The translations under genes and the position numbers were made by a program. Positions 1 to 13,325 of a stretch of 64,000 nt of DNA are shown here, piece after piece. The number at the start of each line of letters is the position of its first letter. Position 1 is the first letter of the stretch. The notes beneath the pieces were generated by a model. The model had not been told where the DNA came from, made no database searches, and was given only the letters and a program-made list of their open reading frames with translations. This DNA is from Dreissena polymorpha (lineage: Eukaryota; Mollusca; Bivalvia; Myida; Dreissenidae): contig NC_068361.1 of NCBI RefSeq assembly GCF_020536995.1, forward strand, positions 106,248,314 to 106,312,313, given 5' to 3'.

Positions 1-1945
1 TCGTGTGTGGTATTTAAATGTTTCCTTTGTGTTTCAATTGCTATACTTTTCCTGAACATAACTCATATCGTATGAAATGCAACCGTCATGCATTCCCTTT
101 GTGAAAAACGAAATGCACGCAAGAAAATTGTTTTATTGCCATGTAATTCTTCGAAGTCTGGAGTGAGTTTGTAATAAAAAATAGCAATCAATGTTATTCC
201 GACTGCGTTGTAAGCACCATGCACTTGTATGCACTTGTAAGCTCTTTGAAAGCAACTGGGAACGTGATCGTTATTAGTATATCATATTTCTGATACAACA
301 ATTAATTGAAAACTGAATAAATACCAAAGTTGACATAATAAGGCGGGTAGAATTAAAATGTTTATACATATCAAACATAACAGAAATACAATTCATTACT
401 GCATGGTAGTTATATACTAGTATCAGGGGTTATGCATGTAAGGGTCTCAGTGCGCATTACAATTTACTTTAAACGGTAAGCACGTGAAAAGATACAATGT
501 AGAGAAAATAATGTTGTACATGTACATATTATACTTTATATAAAGTTCAATTGAAAGTCAATCAATCGATACTTAATCACGTTATTTTTTATAGAAACTG
601 TCATTCTAAAGTATAGTAAGTTCAATACTGATTTCGACAAATGTACTTGACGAGATTGACTGTTAAAATGTAACATAGAACAACAGTAACAAAAGAACTT
701 CAAATACAATGTTGTCAGTGCAAAATTAAAAGCTTTATCGCTAGTATAAGAGGCAAAATTGTATATGGTTTTAAAATTAATGCATGAGAATAGTAAATAC
801 GACGATATTTTATTAATGCGACGATGAAAGGCATGAATGTAGGTATTCAATATAATTATAAATATATTTAAGACGATGTAATTCTTCATTGCAGTTAAAC
901 TAACATCGTCGTAAGTTAAAGTGAGGTAAACTAATCACAATTTAATATAACGTTTTTCTCTATCTTGGGCTATCGAATTACTCAATAATACTGCGATTTC
1001 CGAAAAATATAGTATCAAATAACACATCAGAAGGAATAGTTATTTTTGTGTGAGGTGGTGTTGGTGGGGAGGGCGGTGATAAAATAACTATTACATTTGA
1101 TTGATATAGAATGGCGATTTGTTTTAGCTAATTCGTTTATTGTGTGCATATAATTGAACAAAGTTATTTTAAAACTAATTTTCTAAAAATGCATAGCTAT
1201 TTCAACTCAAATAAAAAAAAATAACTTTATTTTCAAACATCCTCCTTTGGGAATTTTCACGATGTTTAACTTTATTGCACACGAGTATGCAACTTATTGG
1301 TGAATATATAATCTGCCATCCGAGTGCCGGTTCCTTGTTCGATGCCCACTGATACACCATTCACGAGGTAATGTAAAATACATCAACTGCTGGTTCTTCC
1401 AAAGAAACCGAGTCAAGATGGCGGTTACAAGCCTGCGAATTTCAATCTAATCGTGTTGCATTAAGCGGTTGAATGGAAACAAAATTGGCCAATCTCTGTG
1501 AAAAAGGGGTTAAATGCATGTGCGTAAAGATTCGTCCCAGATTAGCCTGTGTAGTCAGCGCAGGCTAATCAGGGACGACACTTTCCTCTTTTATGATTTT
1601 TTTTGTGTTTTAGGAAAGTTATTGCTTCGCAAAATTCAAGTTTATGCGGAAAGTGTTTTCCCTGATTAGCCTGTGCGGACGGCATGTATTAAACCCCCTT
1701 TTCACAGTGCGCGGCCCAATTGATTTAGTGAATTAAAATAGGTTGTGCTTGCTAAATTAATTCATGTTTCTTATTAAAAGCAGTATATGAAAGAGACATT
1801 AATTAATAGTTTGCCAAGCCGGCAGCCATATTTCACTACTGACACTGGATCTATAAATATAATAATTTAACGCTCTGAGGAAAACTTCGAAATATTTTTT
1901 TTGGCAAAAATGTTCGCATTCACACAGTTCTCATGAGTTTACCAA
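1..1945. repeat. Segmental duplication, copy 1 (uninterrupted)
   Basis: This block matches 8078-11325 nearly base for base over long runs, for example 'cattcccttt gtgaaaaacg' at 93-112 against 8170. It contains no recognisable gene. It includes the empty LINE target site TAAGCAC at 477-483, which is filled in the other copy. The left end is cut by the window edge, so the unit may be longer. Similarity fades near 1945 / 11325. A family A palindrome (1484-1721) lies inside and is also present in the other copy, so it predates the duplication. Confidence 0.9.
1484..1721. mobile_element. Family A palindromic miniature element (variant ends)
   Basis: The arms read 'cagattagcctgtg' outward and 'gattagcctgtgcgga' near the far end, with the inner arms 'cagggacgacactttcc' and 'gcggaaagtgttttccctg'. 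The outer ends differ from other copies here: 'ctgtgaaaaaggggtt' on the left and its inverse 'aacccccttttcacag' on the right. It has no coding capacity and is probably a non-autonomous DNA transposon. Confidence 0.8.
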
Positions 1946-4900
1946 TTTCTACAGGTATACTATAGACAACCTCAAAAATGCTTTATAATCGCTAAAACGA
2001 ATATTAAAAAACAACTAAATATAACAAGAAATATATTTTAAAAAGGTAGTCGGCGTAAATGCTGACTTTGAAATAAAGTTTGCAATTAATGTTTCTAAAT
2101 AAATAAACTGAAAACAAAAGTTTAACTATTGTGTTGTTTTCACTTATAAGTCGCATATTCACCGCATGAAATGTGTATTATCATTGTCAAACCACAACTT
2201 AGTGTTAGTAGATAAAAATTATACTACGGAAGTGCACATCATAAAATGATGTGTCCTCACATGCCTTATTGTGAGTATATTTCTTCACTATTGAAATATA
2301 TCGTATGTTAATATTTGATTTAAAAGCAGTTTTCTTTCGACACATTTAAATCACACTTTCATAGCCGCGTCATGTGAAAATGGGTCTTATGCGTTTCGGC
2401 CAGTGTGTCTTAAACCCAGCATGTGCATTTGCGCAGTCTGGGCAGAGGCGAATGTGTTATGGTCTCATTATGTATCTCCTGACCAGACTGAGAGATGCGC
2501 AGGCAGAATGGGCTATATATGTATGATGGGCGTGTATGGAATACAACCAATTTTCGCATGACGAGGGTCATTGAAAATCTCATTGCGAATTGTAAATAGC
2601 ACATTTAAGAACAATGCGTTTCGATACAAAATTGAATTCAAAATAGCAAACTTGTAAATAAGGGCAGCCTATCAAGGCGTTTAGGAATGATTTCCAGACA
2701 TTCTGATCGAGTACGGAAAACATTGTGGCTAAATAATTAAACGATTTTCCTCTTATCGTGACACTATACTACATGTATTTCGGTAATGTTTGTTTTCTCA
2801 TCTTGAAAGCAAAACTGTGTTTATCGATAGTCAATTATATATTCCCTCGACGATTTAGTGAACGAGTACTTACCCTGAAATTCTGCGAGATGGGTTTTAA
2901 CGCGTAACTGTAACTGGGCCACAATTTGTGTCGTTTGAACATACAGATAGTAGTCCGGAATCTTACACTGAACAGTGCTGCATCCTTTGCGCTTAGCACA
3001 AACACGGTGATGTAGCCAAAGTTCAGAGGGTTTATCTCGAATCAGCCTATGAAATATTCGAAAATATTCACGCGTGTCTGCTGGCGTTATGTAAAAGACA
3101 TTTAAGGTGAAAAGCTGGGTAAAACAGTTACGCCGAAAAAGCGCATTAGTGTTCTATACCTACGTTTAGGTCAGAGTTGTTGACACCGTGTGAACTGCTT
3201 GGGTAACACGTAATGCATTAACAACAAAGTACGGGTCAACAGGCCTTTCTTTATGACTACCTAATTCGTGAGTAAAATGTATTGCTCGCAGATTTATTTT
3301 TTTTATTCATTTTCATCAATAATCTTATTGTATATTTTGAATTCGTATATGGTGTCAAAAATCAAAGTTTTGTACAGGGAATTTTCATCGTGAAATCATA
3401 TTTTTAGTGAGATAGGTATTCGATATTCCAACATTATTCAAAAAGGGCCATGGTGTTGTTATTTTGTCTAAGTTATCTCTATAAAATAAATAGGATGATA
3501 AAAAGTGCACACACATCTCGACCCGTGCGTTATGACACACTCTTTATAAATTTGAATGACGTGTGTTCATTTCAAACTTGCGATTAATTTTGAAAAATAA
3601 GTTGCGTCTTAAATTATGCAATAGCGAACAACTTCAGTGCCTTCTTCGATAAATAACAAACGATAAAACATATCAACAGGCTGATTTTCTTGCTTATCTT
3701 AACTGGTTATTCACACTACGTCAAACATTTTTAAAAAAAATAACGAACAGCCTGTTTGTGGCGGTACAATATACATAATAACAACCACTGATAAGCTATG
3801 GAAACCATTTTTAATATGAATATAAAGATTTAAAAAGGGATTTTAATAATAATGTGGTACAATTAGCGACAGCGATGTATATTTGATGTCGCGAAAAGAA
3901 TAATTTGAATGTCTAAGAAAGATTACCACGTCTAGAATGCGACAACGAATACTGAGTGTGAATTGTTATAATCTTCATAACGTGTGTAGCGTATGGTTTC
4001 TGAGCGACGCGCAGCGTACACGTTCGGGTATCGTCTATGGAAGATGGTTATCTTGGCAAACTGTGTAGCTTAACGTTGATGTTCGATAAATAGCATAAAA
4101 TACCAGTGTCGTCCATGGGAGATGATACAAACGTGGCAAAAGTTTGTATTTTATATTTGAAATATTTAAAAATATTCTACAATTTTACATTCGAAGCATA
4201 CATTCCAGCGCTACCTTTTTGACTTTTGTTTTGTATGTAAGTACTGTACCTCAAGAATGGGAGGATGATGGACGTTCGTGCGAGATGTTAAATCTTAGCA
4301 TCATTTAAATCTTGAAGCCATAGTCGTGTACATATTAAGGTGGCACATTTTGTATCTCTATAGAAACATCTTGTGAAGGCGCGTGAGCAACGTGAAACAT
4401 ATGTGCTTTCATTCCAAACTCTTTCATCTGCCAAATATAAATTTATTTTTATTTATTGATTTATTTATCAAAACAGGCTATCGGCAGAGTCTTCGAATAA
4501 AAGACAAAACTCCCCAATATGTTTTAAATTTTGGAGACATTGTTAGGTAACACTTGTCACGAAGAACATTTTAAAACGCATGTCTGCTTTTCATGTAGTC
4601 AGCTTATGCAAGACTTTTGCGCAGCATCCGTTTACTCACGAGAGGGGGTCAATGTTACCACCATTGGAGCCTGAGTTGAGTTGATCACATTAACTATATG
4701 TACCGCCAACATAGGGCATATTTTTCGATGTTCAAACACGTAATACAAGTCTTCTCTGTAACACGTTTGTTTTAAGAACTTCAATCAAGCATTGAGTTTG
4801 TTCTACAGTTCCATGTAAATATAGAGGCGTAGAAGATATATAGGGCAACTATCATCTTTCTGATCGACTTCCCAAAACACATCGATTATCAATAAGGACT

Positions 4901-5491
4901 TCAATCCATGTTGTGAAAGAGGTTCTTGCATTGACGTATCAAACGCATGTCATGAAGGAACCATTCAATAAGAGCTTTATCATCCCTTCATAAGAAGGCA
5001 AGATGGCATCTGGGTAATTATTTAAACGCAAACAGGCGGAATTAAAACAACATTTTCTTGATATGAATGTTCATAACAGCATAGCATTTGCGACAGTTTC
5101 CAAAAAAAATCACCTGACGAACTTCTCTTCATAAGGAATTAAATAAAAAAACGTCTTACTGAAATTCACCATCACATCAACACCTTAATCTTGCTGTTGG
5201 CGCTGTTGTTTTGCATTTCTTATATTCATATGTGTTGCCATTTACAAGAAATCAGATTATTGTATCATGGACGGATGGTCGTGCATAGTAGTTATATGCT
5301 CATAGTGGTATTGCTTAGTGTAACAATAAAATCATGTATCGATCAATATTCGTTAATGCAGAGGCAATGTTAAGGTGTCTCTAAACATACACATAGCCGT
5401 CGGCGTGTTTGTATTTAACGTTACGTCAATCATCGAATGTTTATTAGCTTAAATGAAAACACAAATAGTCAATGTGTTTAGTTAACGTAAG
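1946..5491. other. Gene-free AT-rich stretch with a degenerate repeat
   Basis: No exon-like or RNA-gene signal was seen. Between about 3960 and 4440 a motif of the form GTCGTCYATGSGAGATG recurs imperfectly (about 4032, 4108, 4268) and appears again near 7257 and 7338. This suggests that this part is an old diverged copy of 7080-7450. Confidence 0.55.
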
Positions 5492-5562
5492 GCATCGGTG
5501 GTTCAGTGGTAGAATGCTCGCCTGCCACGCGGGCGGCCCGGGTTCGATTCCCGGCCGATGCA
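5492..5562 (+). tRNA. tRNA-Gly (anticodon GCC)
   Basis: A complete 71-nt cloverleaf without intron. The acceptor stem GCATCGG (5492-5498) pairs with CCGATGC (5555-5561), followed by discriminator A (5562). The A box is TGGTTCAGTGG starting at 5499 and the B box GGTTCGATTCC is at 5541-5551. The anticodon GCC is at 5524-5526 within CTGCCAC. CCA is not encoded, as expected for a nuclear gene. A T run follows as pol III terminator. It decodes glycine GGC/GGU codons. The flanks are unique sequence and no poly-A tail is seen, so it looks like a real gene rather than a SINE head. Confidence 0.98.
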
Positions 5563-5565
5563 CTC

Positions 5566-5569
5566 TTTT
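5566..5569 (+). terminator. RNA polymerase III terminator
   Basis: TTTT four bases after the tRNA discriminator base, the usual pol III stop signal. Confidence 0.85.
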
Positions 5570-6186
5570 AATTACATCAGCATTCGAGTCTCAAACTTAA
5601 ACATATAAAATGCATTATCTACTGTTATAAATGCAAATGGTAGCTGACGTTGAGTTGACGTATACAATGTATTCTTAATTCTTGTTTCACGTACTTAGCC
5701 ACAAATGCATGTGCTGAATTGAATATAATATGTGAATTGGATTGACAAGTGTTCGGAAAAGTTTTCGAGAATTAATACGATTAGGAATTCTGATGTGTAT
5801 CATTAAACCCAGTTGGCTGTCCCTTCGTGATTTGATTAATTGAACACTGTTTGATTGCAAGTATTGGAACAACAAATAGTTTGTAATCACTCCATTACCA
5901 GCAATTTCACAGTAATTATTTCTAAATAAAAATGAATGTCATGAATGAGAACAATATTAGCATTAATTGCCAAAATAGATCCAAACGCTCGTTGAAAGAC
6001 TGTTTCGGAAATTGTATAAGAATAAACCGATGGTTTTGCTAACAGTAAGCTCCGCGCATAACTTCTGGGTAAATACTGTTATGAAAAACATAAACAAATC
6101 AAAATGCAATATACAATATCAGGTAACATCTAAAAACAAACAAATCGCTTTATAATGAACACACATTTTCGCTCCTCTTTTTTTGT
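5570..6186. other. Gene-free stretch
   Basis: AT-rich sequence without exon, repeat or RNA signal that I can see. Confidence 0.5.
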
Positions 6187-6390
6187 TTGTGTGCATTAAT
6201 GTTTCTGCGTTTTGCCAATGGCTATTATTCCTAAACCTAAGCCGGTTCGTAATTAATGCAAACTGTCATGCATTTTTATTGTATTAAACGAAACGAAAGA
6301 TGATTGTTTTTATTTTCATGTAATTACATGAAGTATTAAGTGACTTTATGATAAAAAGGCTATTACTATGATTCCGACTTTATTGTAAGC
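6187..6390. repeat. Third, diverged copy of the duplicated block start
   Basis: It aligns with 5-210 and 8082-8292 across its whole length with many substitutions and small gaps: shared pieces include 'gtcatgcatt', 'catgtaatt' and 'attccgact' plus 'ttgtaagc' at the end. Homology stops at 6390, where a LINE fragment begins. It is clearly older than the split between the two close copies. Confidence 0.75.
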
Positions 6391-6396
6391 GCAGTT

Positions 6397-6665
6397 CAGG
6401 AAATCAACTTCATCAACTTCCAGATCAATTACAGGCACAACAAGTCCCTCGTAGCCTCCATTCTACATTACGGTTGCGAGATCTAGACGCTTCACACGGA
6501 CATGGAATGCAGGATGCACGCCTTTGAACACTGTACAAGACTGTGTTCCCGGGCATGCTAGAGGTAGGTCGCCGTCGAGTACGTCACTGAAAAAGCTGTA
6601 AAAAAATATCAAAGATGAGATGCTCATAGCAGCCCACAACGAACCTAACTGGCGGAGGATCTCTT
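6397..6665 (+). pseudogene. LINE reverse-transcriptase C-terminal fragment
   Basis: Reading from 6430 gives YRHNKSLVASILHYGCEI, then an in-frame stop (6484-6486), then TLHTDMECRMHAFEH. This matches the pattern seen after the RT palm in many LINEs (SLV.S.LLYGCE.WTL..D.ERR..AFE). Further on, the reading continues only in another frame (KNIKDEMLIAAHNEPNWRR) to about 6665. The fragment is short, has stops and at least one shift, and lacks both the catalytic YADD region and a visible 3' tail. It lies exactly where the third duplication copy loses homology, so it probably inserted there. The clade is uncertain; the pattern is common in RTE-like elements. Confidence 0.7.
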
Positions 6666-8077
6666 CGTAAACTTCTCACATTTCCAAAAGACAATAAATA
6701 TTGTATGCTGCATGTAAATAATAATGTACATGAATGAGTGATGTGCATAAGTGGTTTTGTTTTAGGTTATGAGAGCTCATGTGCAATTTACATTTAAAAT
6801 CAGACGACATTAAATGATAAATTAGTATTTTCTCTTGCGATTCATTTTAGACATGTTAATTTTCGTTGATGTGATATTATTAAAATTGTTAATTGTGTTG
6901 TTGTTTTTTAAATTGATCGATACAATATGTGATAACTTAGTTATGTGGAATAAGTCGCGGATTAAAAACATCAATTAAACTATCTAATTACCAGTCAGTT
7001 TAGGTTCTTTTTTATTAAATATTTACAAAAACAATGTGGTATATGGGCTAACTAAATAGACGTACCGGTATTAGTATAATTTATCCTTGCGAGACGCTAT
7101 CATCAGAATTGTCTAGCAACGTCTTGATTTTTTAGCAAATTGTCGCTTAACGAAACGTACCATGCAACTACGAGTAGCGTGCATAAAAGATGCTACCTTC
7201 TTGGTCACGGTTGTAACATATAATTGCAGTACGATGTATAGTATAAACATATGAGTGTCGTCCGTGCGAGATGGTACCATCTTGCGAACATTGATAGCAA
7301 ATCGTTGCAGGATGATGCTAAGATGTGAGTACAATTGACGTCTATGCGAAATGTTGCTGTATACGGCACATTTTATTATATCCTCGGCTGAACGCAAGAC
7401 AACGTTTGATGATATATGTTCGCATGTATAAATGAAAAAAAACATACAAACAAAAAAATCATTACAGCCATGAAATCTTCATTAAATGCAGTAAAATGTG
7501 TGTGTTACATCGGGATAATGTATCAATCAAATCAATAATGTAAATTTAGGAAGTCTTAATGGTTTTCTAGGAAATTACCGACCCCCCCCCCCCCCCCCCC
7601 CCCCGCCTTGAATTATGTATATACTTTTGACGACATGATGCAACAAATATCATGAACAACAGTCCAAAACGCATTTGATGTAGGATGCGAACTTCTGAAT
7701 CTGTGCAGCATCTGTTTGGTAACGACACGCATTCAATGTTTCCAAAGGCAGTTAATCCAAACAATTGTATTTACGGCCGAAAATATGGCCTTCTAAAGCC
7801 TTCTATATTACGCGCTTGTTTTTTTACAGTCATTTATGAGAACTTATTTAACATAAATTGGGAATATTTCGACGAAATAGATCACACGTGCGTTTCAATG
7901 ACGTATGTTTTGTTGTTTAGAATATACCGAACTATTATTTAAACGAACAATTCCATACCATCTACATTTGCACTTTTCTACAATGGAATATACTATTCAA
8001 ATTGCCACAAACCATAGCATATAACTTTTTTACAAATGAATCGTTAAGTAAAAAATACAACATTTAGTAATTTATGC
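6666..8077. other. Gene-free stretch between duplication copies
   Basis: No gene was recognised. 7080-7450 shows weak similarity to 3960-4440 (repeats of a CGTSYRTGCGARATG motif). A cytosine run is listed separately. Confidence 0.5.
7582..7604 (+). repeat. Poly-C run (23 C)
   Basis: An uninterrupted run of 23 cytosines. Length is likely to vary or be miscalled in assembly. On the minus strand it could form a G-quadruplex. Confidence 0.95.
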
Positions 8078-8582
8078 ATCGTTTGTGGTATTTAAAGGTT
8101 TCCTTTGTGTTTCAATTGCTATACTTTTCCTGAACATAACTCATATCGTATGAAATGCAACCGTCATGCATTCCCTTGTGAAAAACGAAATGCACGCAAG
8201 AAAATTGTTTTATTGCCATGTTATTCTTCGAAGTCTGGAGTGAGTTTGTAATAAAAATAGCAATCAATGTTATTCCGACTGCGTTGTAAGCACTGTGCAC
8301 TTGTATGCACTTGCAAGCTCTTATACTTTGAAAGCAACTGGTGAACGTGATGTGATCGTTATTAATATATCATATGTCTGATAAGCAATTAATCGAAAAC
8401 AGACCGAATAATATAGTTGAAATAATTAGGCAGATAGAATTTTTTTATGTCTACATGTCAAACTTTACAGAAATACAATTTATTACTGCATGGTAGTTAT
8501 ATACTAGTATCAGGGGTTATTCACGTAAGGGTCTCAGTGCGCATTACAATTTACTTTAAACGGTAAGCACCTATTTTCTTCA

Positions 8583-9586
8583 TATCTCCGCAATCGATTT
8601 CAGTATATCAAAGCAGAAAACACTACCTCTACTTGTAAATGCATCATTGCTGGTGTTTCCCAAGGATTTATTTTAGGACCTCTTCTATTTCTTATTTACG
8701 TTAATGATCTTTCGCTAGATCTTATATGTATTTCTGCAATGTATGCTGATGATACAACTTTGCACACTGTGGGAACAAATATTCAGTTCAAAATAAGCTA
8801 CAAACAAATCTTTCGATTGTAAACGATTGGTGCCAAACTAATAACATGATTATTAATCCACTAAAAACTACTTGTATGGTATTAGGGTCGAAACGGAAAG
8901 CTCAAAACTTAACAAATCTAAAACTTAAAGTTTCAGATACGGTGATCTAAACAGTAAATTGTCAAAAACTTCTTGGCCTTTATATTGACAATATTCTATC
9001 TTGGAAACTACACATTAACAGCGTTTGTTAAAAAATGTCATCACGAATGTTTCTTTTGCAAAAAATAAAACCATATTTAACCCTTGAAATGTGTAAGCTC
9101 TTCTATAATGGTTATATCTCACCTATATCCGACTACGCATGCGTTACCTGGAGTTCAGCGGCCAAAACGGAAATTAATAGAATAGTCAAAATACAAAAGC
9201 GTTGTGGTGCTCATATTTTAAATAAAAAGTACAACACTAATTCAAAAGCACTATTTAGAGAGCTAAAATGGTTGACTTTCGAACAGCGTAATCAGTATTT
9301 CACGTCAGTTATTGTATTTAAAGCATTTCACAATCAAACCCCAACATACATACGTGACCTTTTGACACCTTCACAAAATAATCACTATAACTTGCGATCT
9401 TGCGAAAAGGGGGATTTAAAGCTAGTGCGAATACCTAAAACAAACTATTTTAAACAATCGTTTGAATTTTCTAGTATAAAAATTTGGAATTCGTTACCCC
9501 AATCTATTCGTCAAACTAACAATTTAATTTCATTTAAGAAAAACTTAAAAGCTTATCTCTCTTCCACACTTTGTGAAATAAACTGA
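8583..9586 (+). pseudogene. LINE reverse transcriptase, C-terminal half
   Basis: The product would copy LINE RNA into DNA at the target site. From 8583 the frame gives YLRNRFQYIK, then GVSQGFILGPLLFLIYVNDL, the RT motif before the active site, then YADDTTLH with the catalytic YADD (8742-8753). One frame change lies around 8785-8797, and in-frame stops are at 8948-8950 and 9029-9031. From 9035 the frame is open to the TGA at 9584-9586 and encodes the RT thumb and C-terminal region, with PISDYACVTWSS, then KALFRELKWLTFEQR and finally IWNSLPQSIRQ. The fingers, endonuclease and ORF1 are absent because of truncation. Dead copy. Confidence 0.9.
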
Positions 9587-9893
9587 ACATGCTTCATGTT
9601 GTTTTAGTAAATAACATTAGTTTAATGTTTGAATACTGTTCTTGCATAAATGGTTATTGTAGTTTTATGTCTGTCATTTGTTTTTAATTATAATATATAT
9701 CATTATAAATGTGCATGCATATATGATTATTTATGTTTTGTTCTTATTGCTCAAGATGAAATATGATGTATTTGTTGTAAATTGTATATTGTTAGAAGAC
9801 CTTGTTGAAAATAAGAAATGTATTATATAAATTGCATTTTATGTAATTTCATCTGATGTATTTCTTTACAAGTCTATCTTCTTTAAATAAAGA

Positions 9894-9993
<100 letters not shown>

Positions 9994-10928
9994 AGCACGT
10001 GAAAAGATAAAATGTAGAGAAAATAATGGGGTACATGTACATATTATACTTTATATAAAATTCCATTGAAAATCAATCAATCGATGCCTAATCACTTTAT
10101 TTTTTATAGAACCTGTAATGCTAAAAGATAGTTTTATACTGATTTCGACTAATGTACTTGACGAGATTGGCCGTTAAAACGTAACATAGAACAACAGTAC
10201 CAAAATAACTTCTAATATAAAGTTGTAAATGCAAAATTAAAAGCTTTATCGCTTGTATAAAGAGGCAAAATTGTATATGGTTTTAAAATATAAATTACTG
10301 TATAGGTATACATGAGAATAGCAAATACAACGATATTTTATTCATGCGACGATGAAAAGCATGAATGTAGGTATTCAATATTATTACAAATAAATTCAAG
10401 AAGATATAATTCTTTATTGTAGTGAATCGCGTATCGTCGTAAGATAAAGGGAAGTAAAGTAATCACAATTAAATATAACGTTCTTCTCTCCCTTTAGCTA
10501 TCGAATTACTCCATTAATATTGCGATTTCCGCAAAGTATAGTACATGTATCAAAGCAAACAAAGGAATAGTTATTTTTGCGTGAGGTGGTGTTGGTGGGG
10601 AGGGTGTGATAATTAAAATATCTATTACGTTTGATTGATACCGAATGGCGATTTTTTTTAAGCTAATTCGTTTATTTTGCGCATATAATTGAACAAAGTT
10701 ATTTTATACTATGTTTGTAAAAATAAATTTATATATCAAAAAAAAAATATTTTTAAGCTATATTTTCAAACATTCTCATTTGGGAATTTGCATTATGTAT
10801 AACGTCATTGCACACGTATATGCAACATATTGGTGAATATCTAGTCAGCCATCCAAGTGTCGGGTTCCTTGTTCGATCCCCACTGATGGACCATTCACGA
10901 GATGTAAAATACATCAACTACAAGGAAA

Positions 10929-11099
10929 GGCAGTCCGCAAAGGCTAATCAGGGACTCCCGCTTTTATATTAGTTTGTGTTTCAGGTAAGTCTCTTCTTAG
11001 CAAAAATCAAGTTTATGCGGAAAGTGTCGTCCCTTTTTAGCCTATGCGGACACTTTACGTACATGCATTAAACCCCCTTTTCATAGAGCTCGGCCCAAA
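10929..11099. mobile_element. Family A palindrome, partial (second duplication copy)
   Basis: The equivalent of 1552-1721 with the left outer arm deleted: 'cagtccgcaaaggctaatca' at the left and 'aacccccttttcat' at the right. It shares the position of the copy in the first duplicate. Confidence 0.75.
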
Positions 11100-11325
11100 T
11101 GATTTAGTGAATGAAAACAAATTGTGCTTGCAAAATCAATTCATGTATCTTATTAAGAACAGTATGTGACAGAGACATTAATTCATAGTTTGCAAGGCCA
11201 CTAGCCATATTTCACATACCGACACTTGATCTATAAAAATAATTATATAACGCTACCTCTGAGGAAAGCTTCGAATTATTTTTTCTTTGCAAAAATTTTC
11301 GCATTCACACAGTTCTCGAGTGATA

Positions 11326-13039
11326 CCAGTTGAAGTATAAATACATAAAGTATTTGAATCAAATGCTGACACCGACAAAATATGCAATAAAATTAATAAC
11401 TATAACGCCGAATATTAGTGCTGGTCTTATATCTATGAAATCCGGAATATTAAAACAGTTAGCCCACCATAAAGCTGATAATAAATACGGTTGTGTGAGT
11501 CTATAAACAAATCTTCAAAGACGAATAGCATATCTTTTAACCTAACCATTTAACAGCGAATGCCACTGTCGCAGGTTTTATGTCATCAACCATATCTTAT
11601 TTGATGCTCTGTGGATATGAATGTTTGTTTAAAGCGGATTTCGTCGCCGTCGTCGACGTCGATGTTGTTGTTGCTGTTGTTGTCTTTGTGTTTGGTGGTG
11701 GTGCGGGTGATGGTATAGTTGATGATGTCGATTAGGTTTGTTTGTTTCTTAAAATTCAATCTAAACCCCAATGTAACCGTTATTATATTTTGAAAATTTC
11801 CTTTGATATCGGCAATAATATTTATGCAAACTAAAACACTTAATTATATACAATCTGTTAATATCAACCAGTTAAAATAAAACCGCTCAAGCTTAAAACA
11901 GTGCGTCAGGATAATGCCACAACTTTGTAATGATCTCTAAAATTTCATTACATTAAACAAACATACATTTTGAAATAATTTATATAATAAACACCGTTTT
12001 ATAAAAATTATATCACAAATTCTGGAATATGCCCGTGTTCGTGCAAGTTCAAAAATGTTTTTCATCATCCGTGGTTATAGGACAAACGATACGTAAAATT
12101 CAGATGAATTATATTTAATACTCTAATGTCTTCCTCAATTTTCGGTTCAGACTCACTGGACATCCGCGTTTTACGTCACTTAAAACTTTATGGAGATAAT
12201 AGCGAGTCCATTAATTATGATTTATGGACATTAGTAACGATAACGGCGTATAAAATTAAATGTTTTCCGAGTTCTTGAGAAGTTTTGCCCATGAGCGAAC
12301 ATCAACCCATTTGCAGCGTGCGACGTGCGCACCTATGTCACATGTGACACGTTCAACATGTCGGACTTGCACCAAATGTACGGAGATATCGCGCTAATAG
12401 ATGCATGTCATAGGTATTGATAGAGGCAAATATACATCTCTCGAACGAGTTGATTTATTAAGTGCATTTTGAGTCTCAATAAATCAGCCAGGTTGTTTCC
12501 AGTAAAAAGCTTCACGTGAGATGAAAGAAAGAGTCTATGCTGTCGTCTTGCTTTGTCTTGAGGTTGATTTACACTGACAACAAGAAATGAAGCATCTCTA
12601 ACGACTGGCGTGGAGCATTCTTAGATAGCTTATTTGCGAGTAAATGAAGCTAATAGAAATAGTAATGTGCGCTGACCTGATTCAAAGTGGTAAATGGCGC
12701 ACGCATTTTTAGTTTGAAGAAGGCCGGTGTTTATTACAGCGTCAGGGAATGAAGAAAAAGATCACTCAGAAAATGTAACGTTATATGATTATAAATCATT
12801 GATATTAGTATCAACGCAATAAAAGTGGTTAAAATGGCACCATGGCTATCTACAGCCGACAAAGCTACAACAAAAATGGACTTACTGTTTAGAACATGCA
12901 AATATGTAAGGTAGTAAAACCACAACTTTAACAAACAGTAACAAATAAAGTAGTTTATATAATTTAATCGTACACAAATTTCCGTTATCACAAAATAGTT
13001 ATATGTAAAAAATAGTGTTATAAACGAATCGAACATGAA
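11326..13039. other. Gene-free stretch
   Basis: No exon was supported. An imperfect GTT/GGT/GTC trinucleotide patch lies at about 11640-11720. The rest is unique AT-rich sequence up to the TTAA at 13040. Confidence 0.5.
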
Positions 13040-13043
13040 TTAA

Positions 13044-13244
13044 AGTTCACCTGCCGCGGTTTTAAAAACCCGTAAAACACCTTTATTTATCGAATTTAGT
13101 GCATATCTAAACTATTTCGCTCCTCACTTCATTTCAAATACGGTGTTATAAGCGAAAACGAATAGAACAAAGTCGCGATTTTTCACACATTCCGATGTTC
13201 TCGCCATTTTCATTCAAACCGGAAGTGACGTAACAGGCACTCAA
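13044..13244 (+). repeat. Left terminal inverted repeat of the two-gene element
   Basis: Similarity to the inverted right end is patchy: strong at the first ~13 bases and over 13225-13244, weak between. The degree of decay suggests an old insertion. Confidence 0.55.
13225..13244 (+). promoter_or_regulatory. CRE-like motif upstream of the P2X7-ballast gene
   Basis: GTGACGTAACAGGCACTCAA lies 81 bp upstream of the start codon. The TGACGTAA core resembles a CREB/ATF site. The same 20 bases, with one change, occur inverted at 19841-19860 ahead of the opposing gene. The position suggests a promoter carried within the terminal repeat. Confidence 0.5.
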
Positions 13245-13325
13245 TAACGACTCAATTACGAGCCGGCATAATAAATGGCTTCGGATGTATTATATCTTGC
13301 AACTTTAGATAAAAAATGTTGAAAA

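Noticed and set aside
5492-5562. tRNA as the head of a SINE
   Set aside because: A full cloverleaf with terminator directly after it and no tail or second copy in the window.
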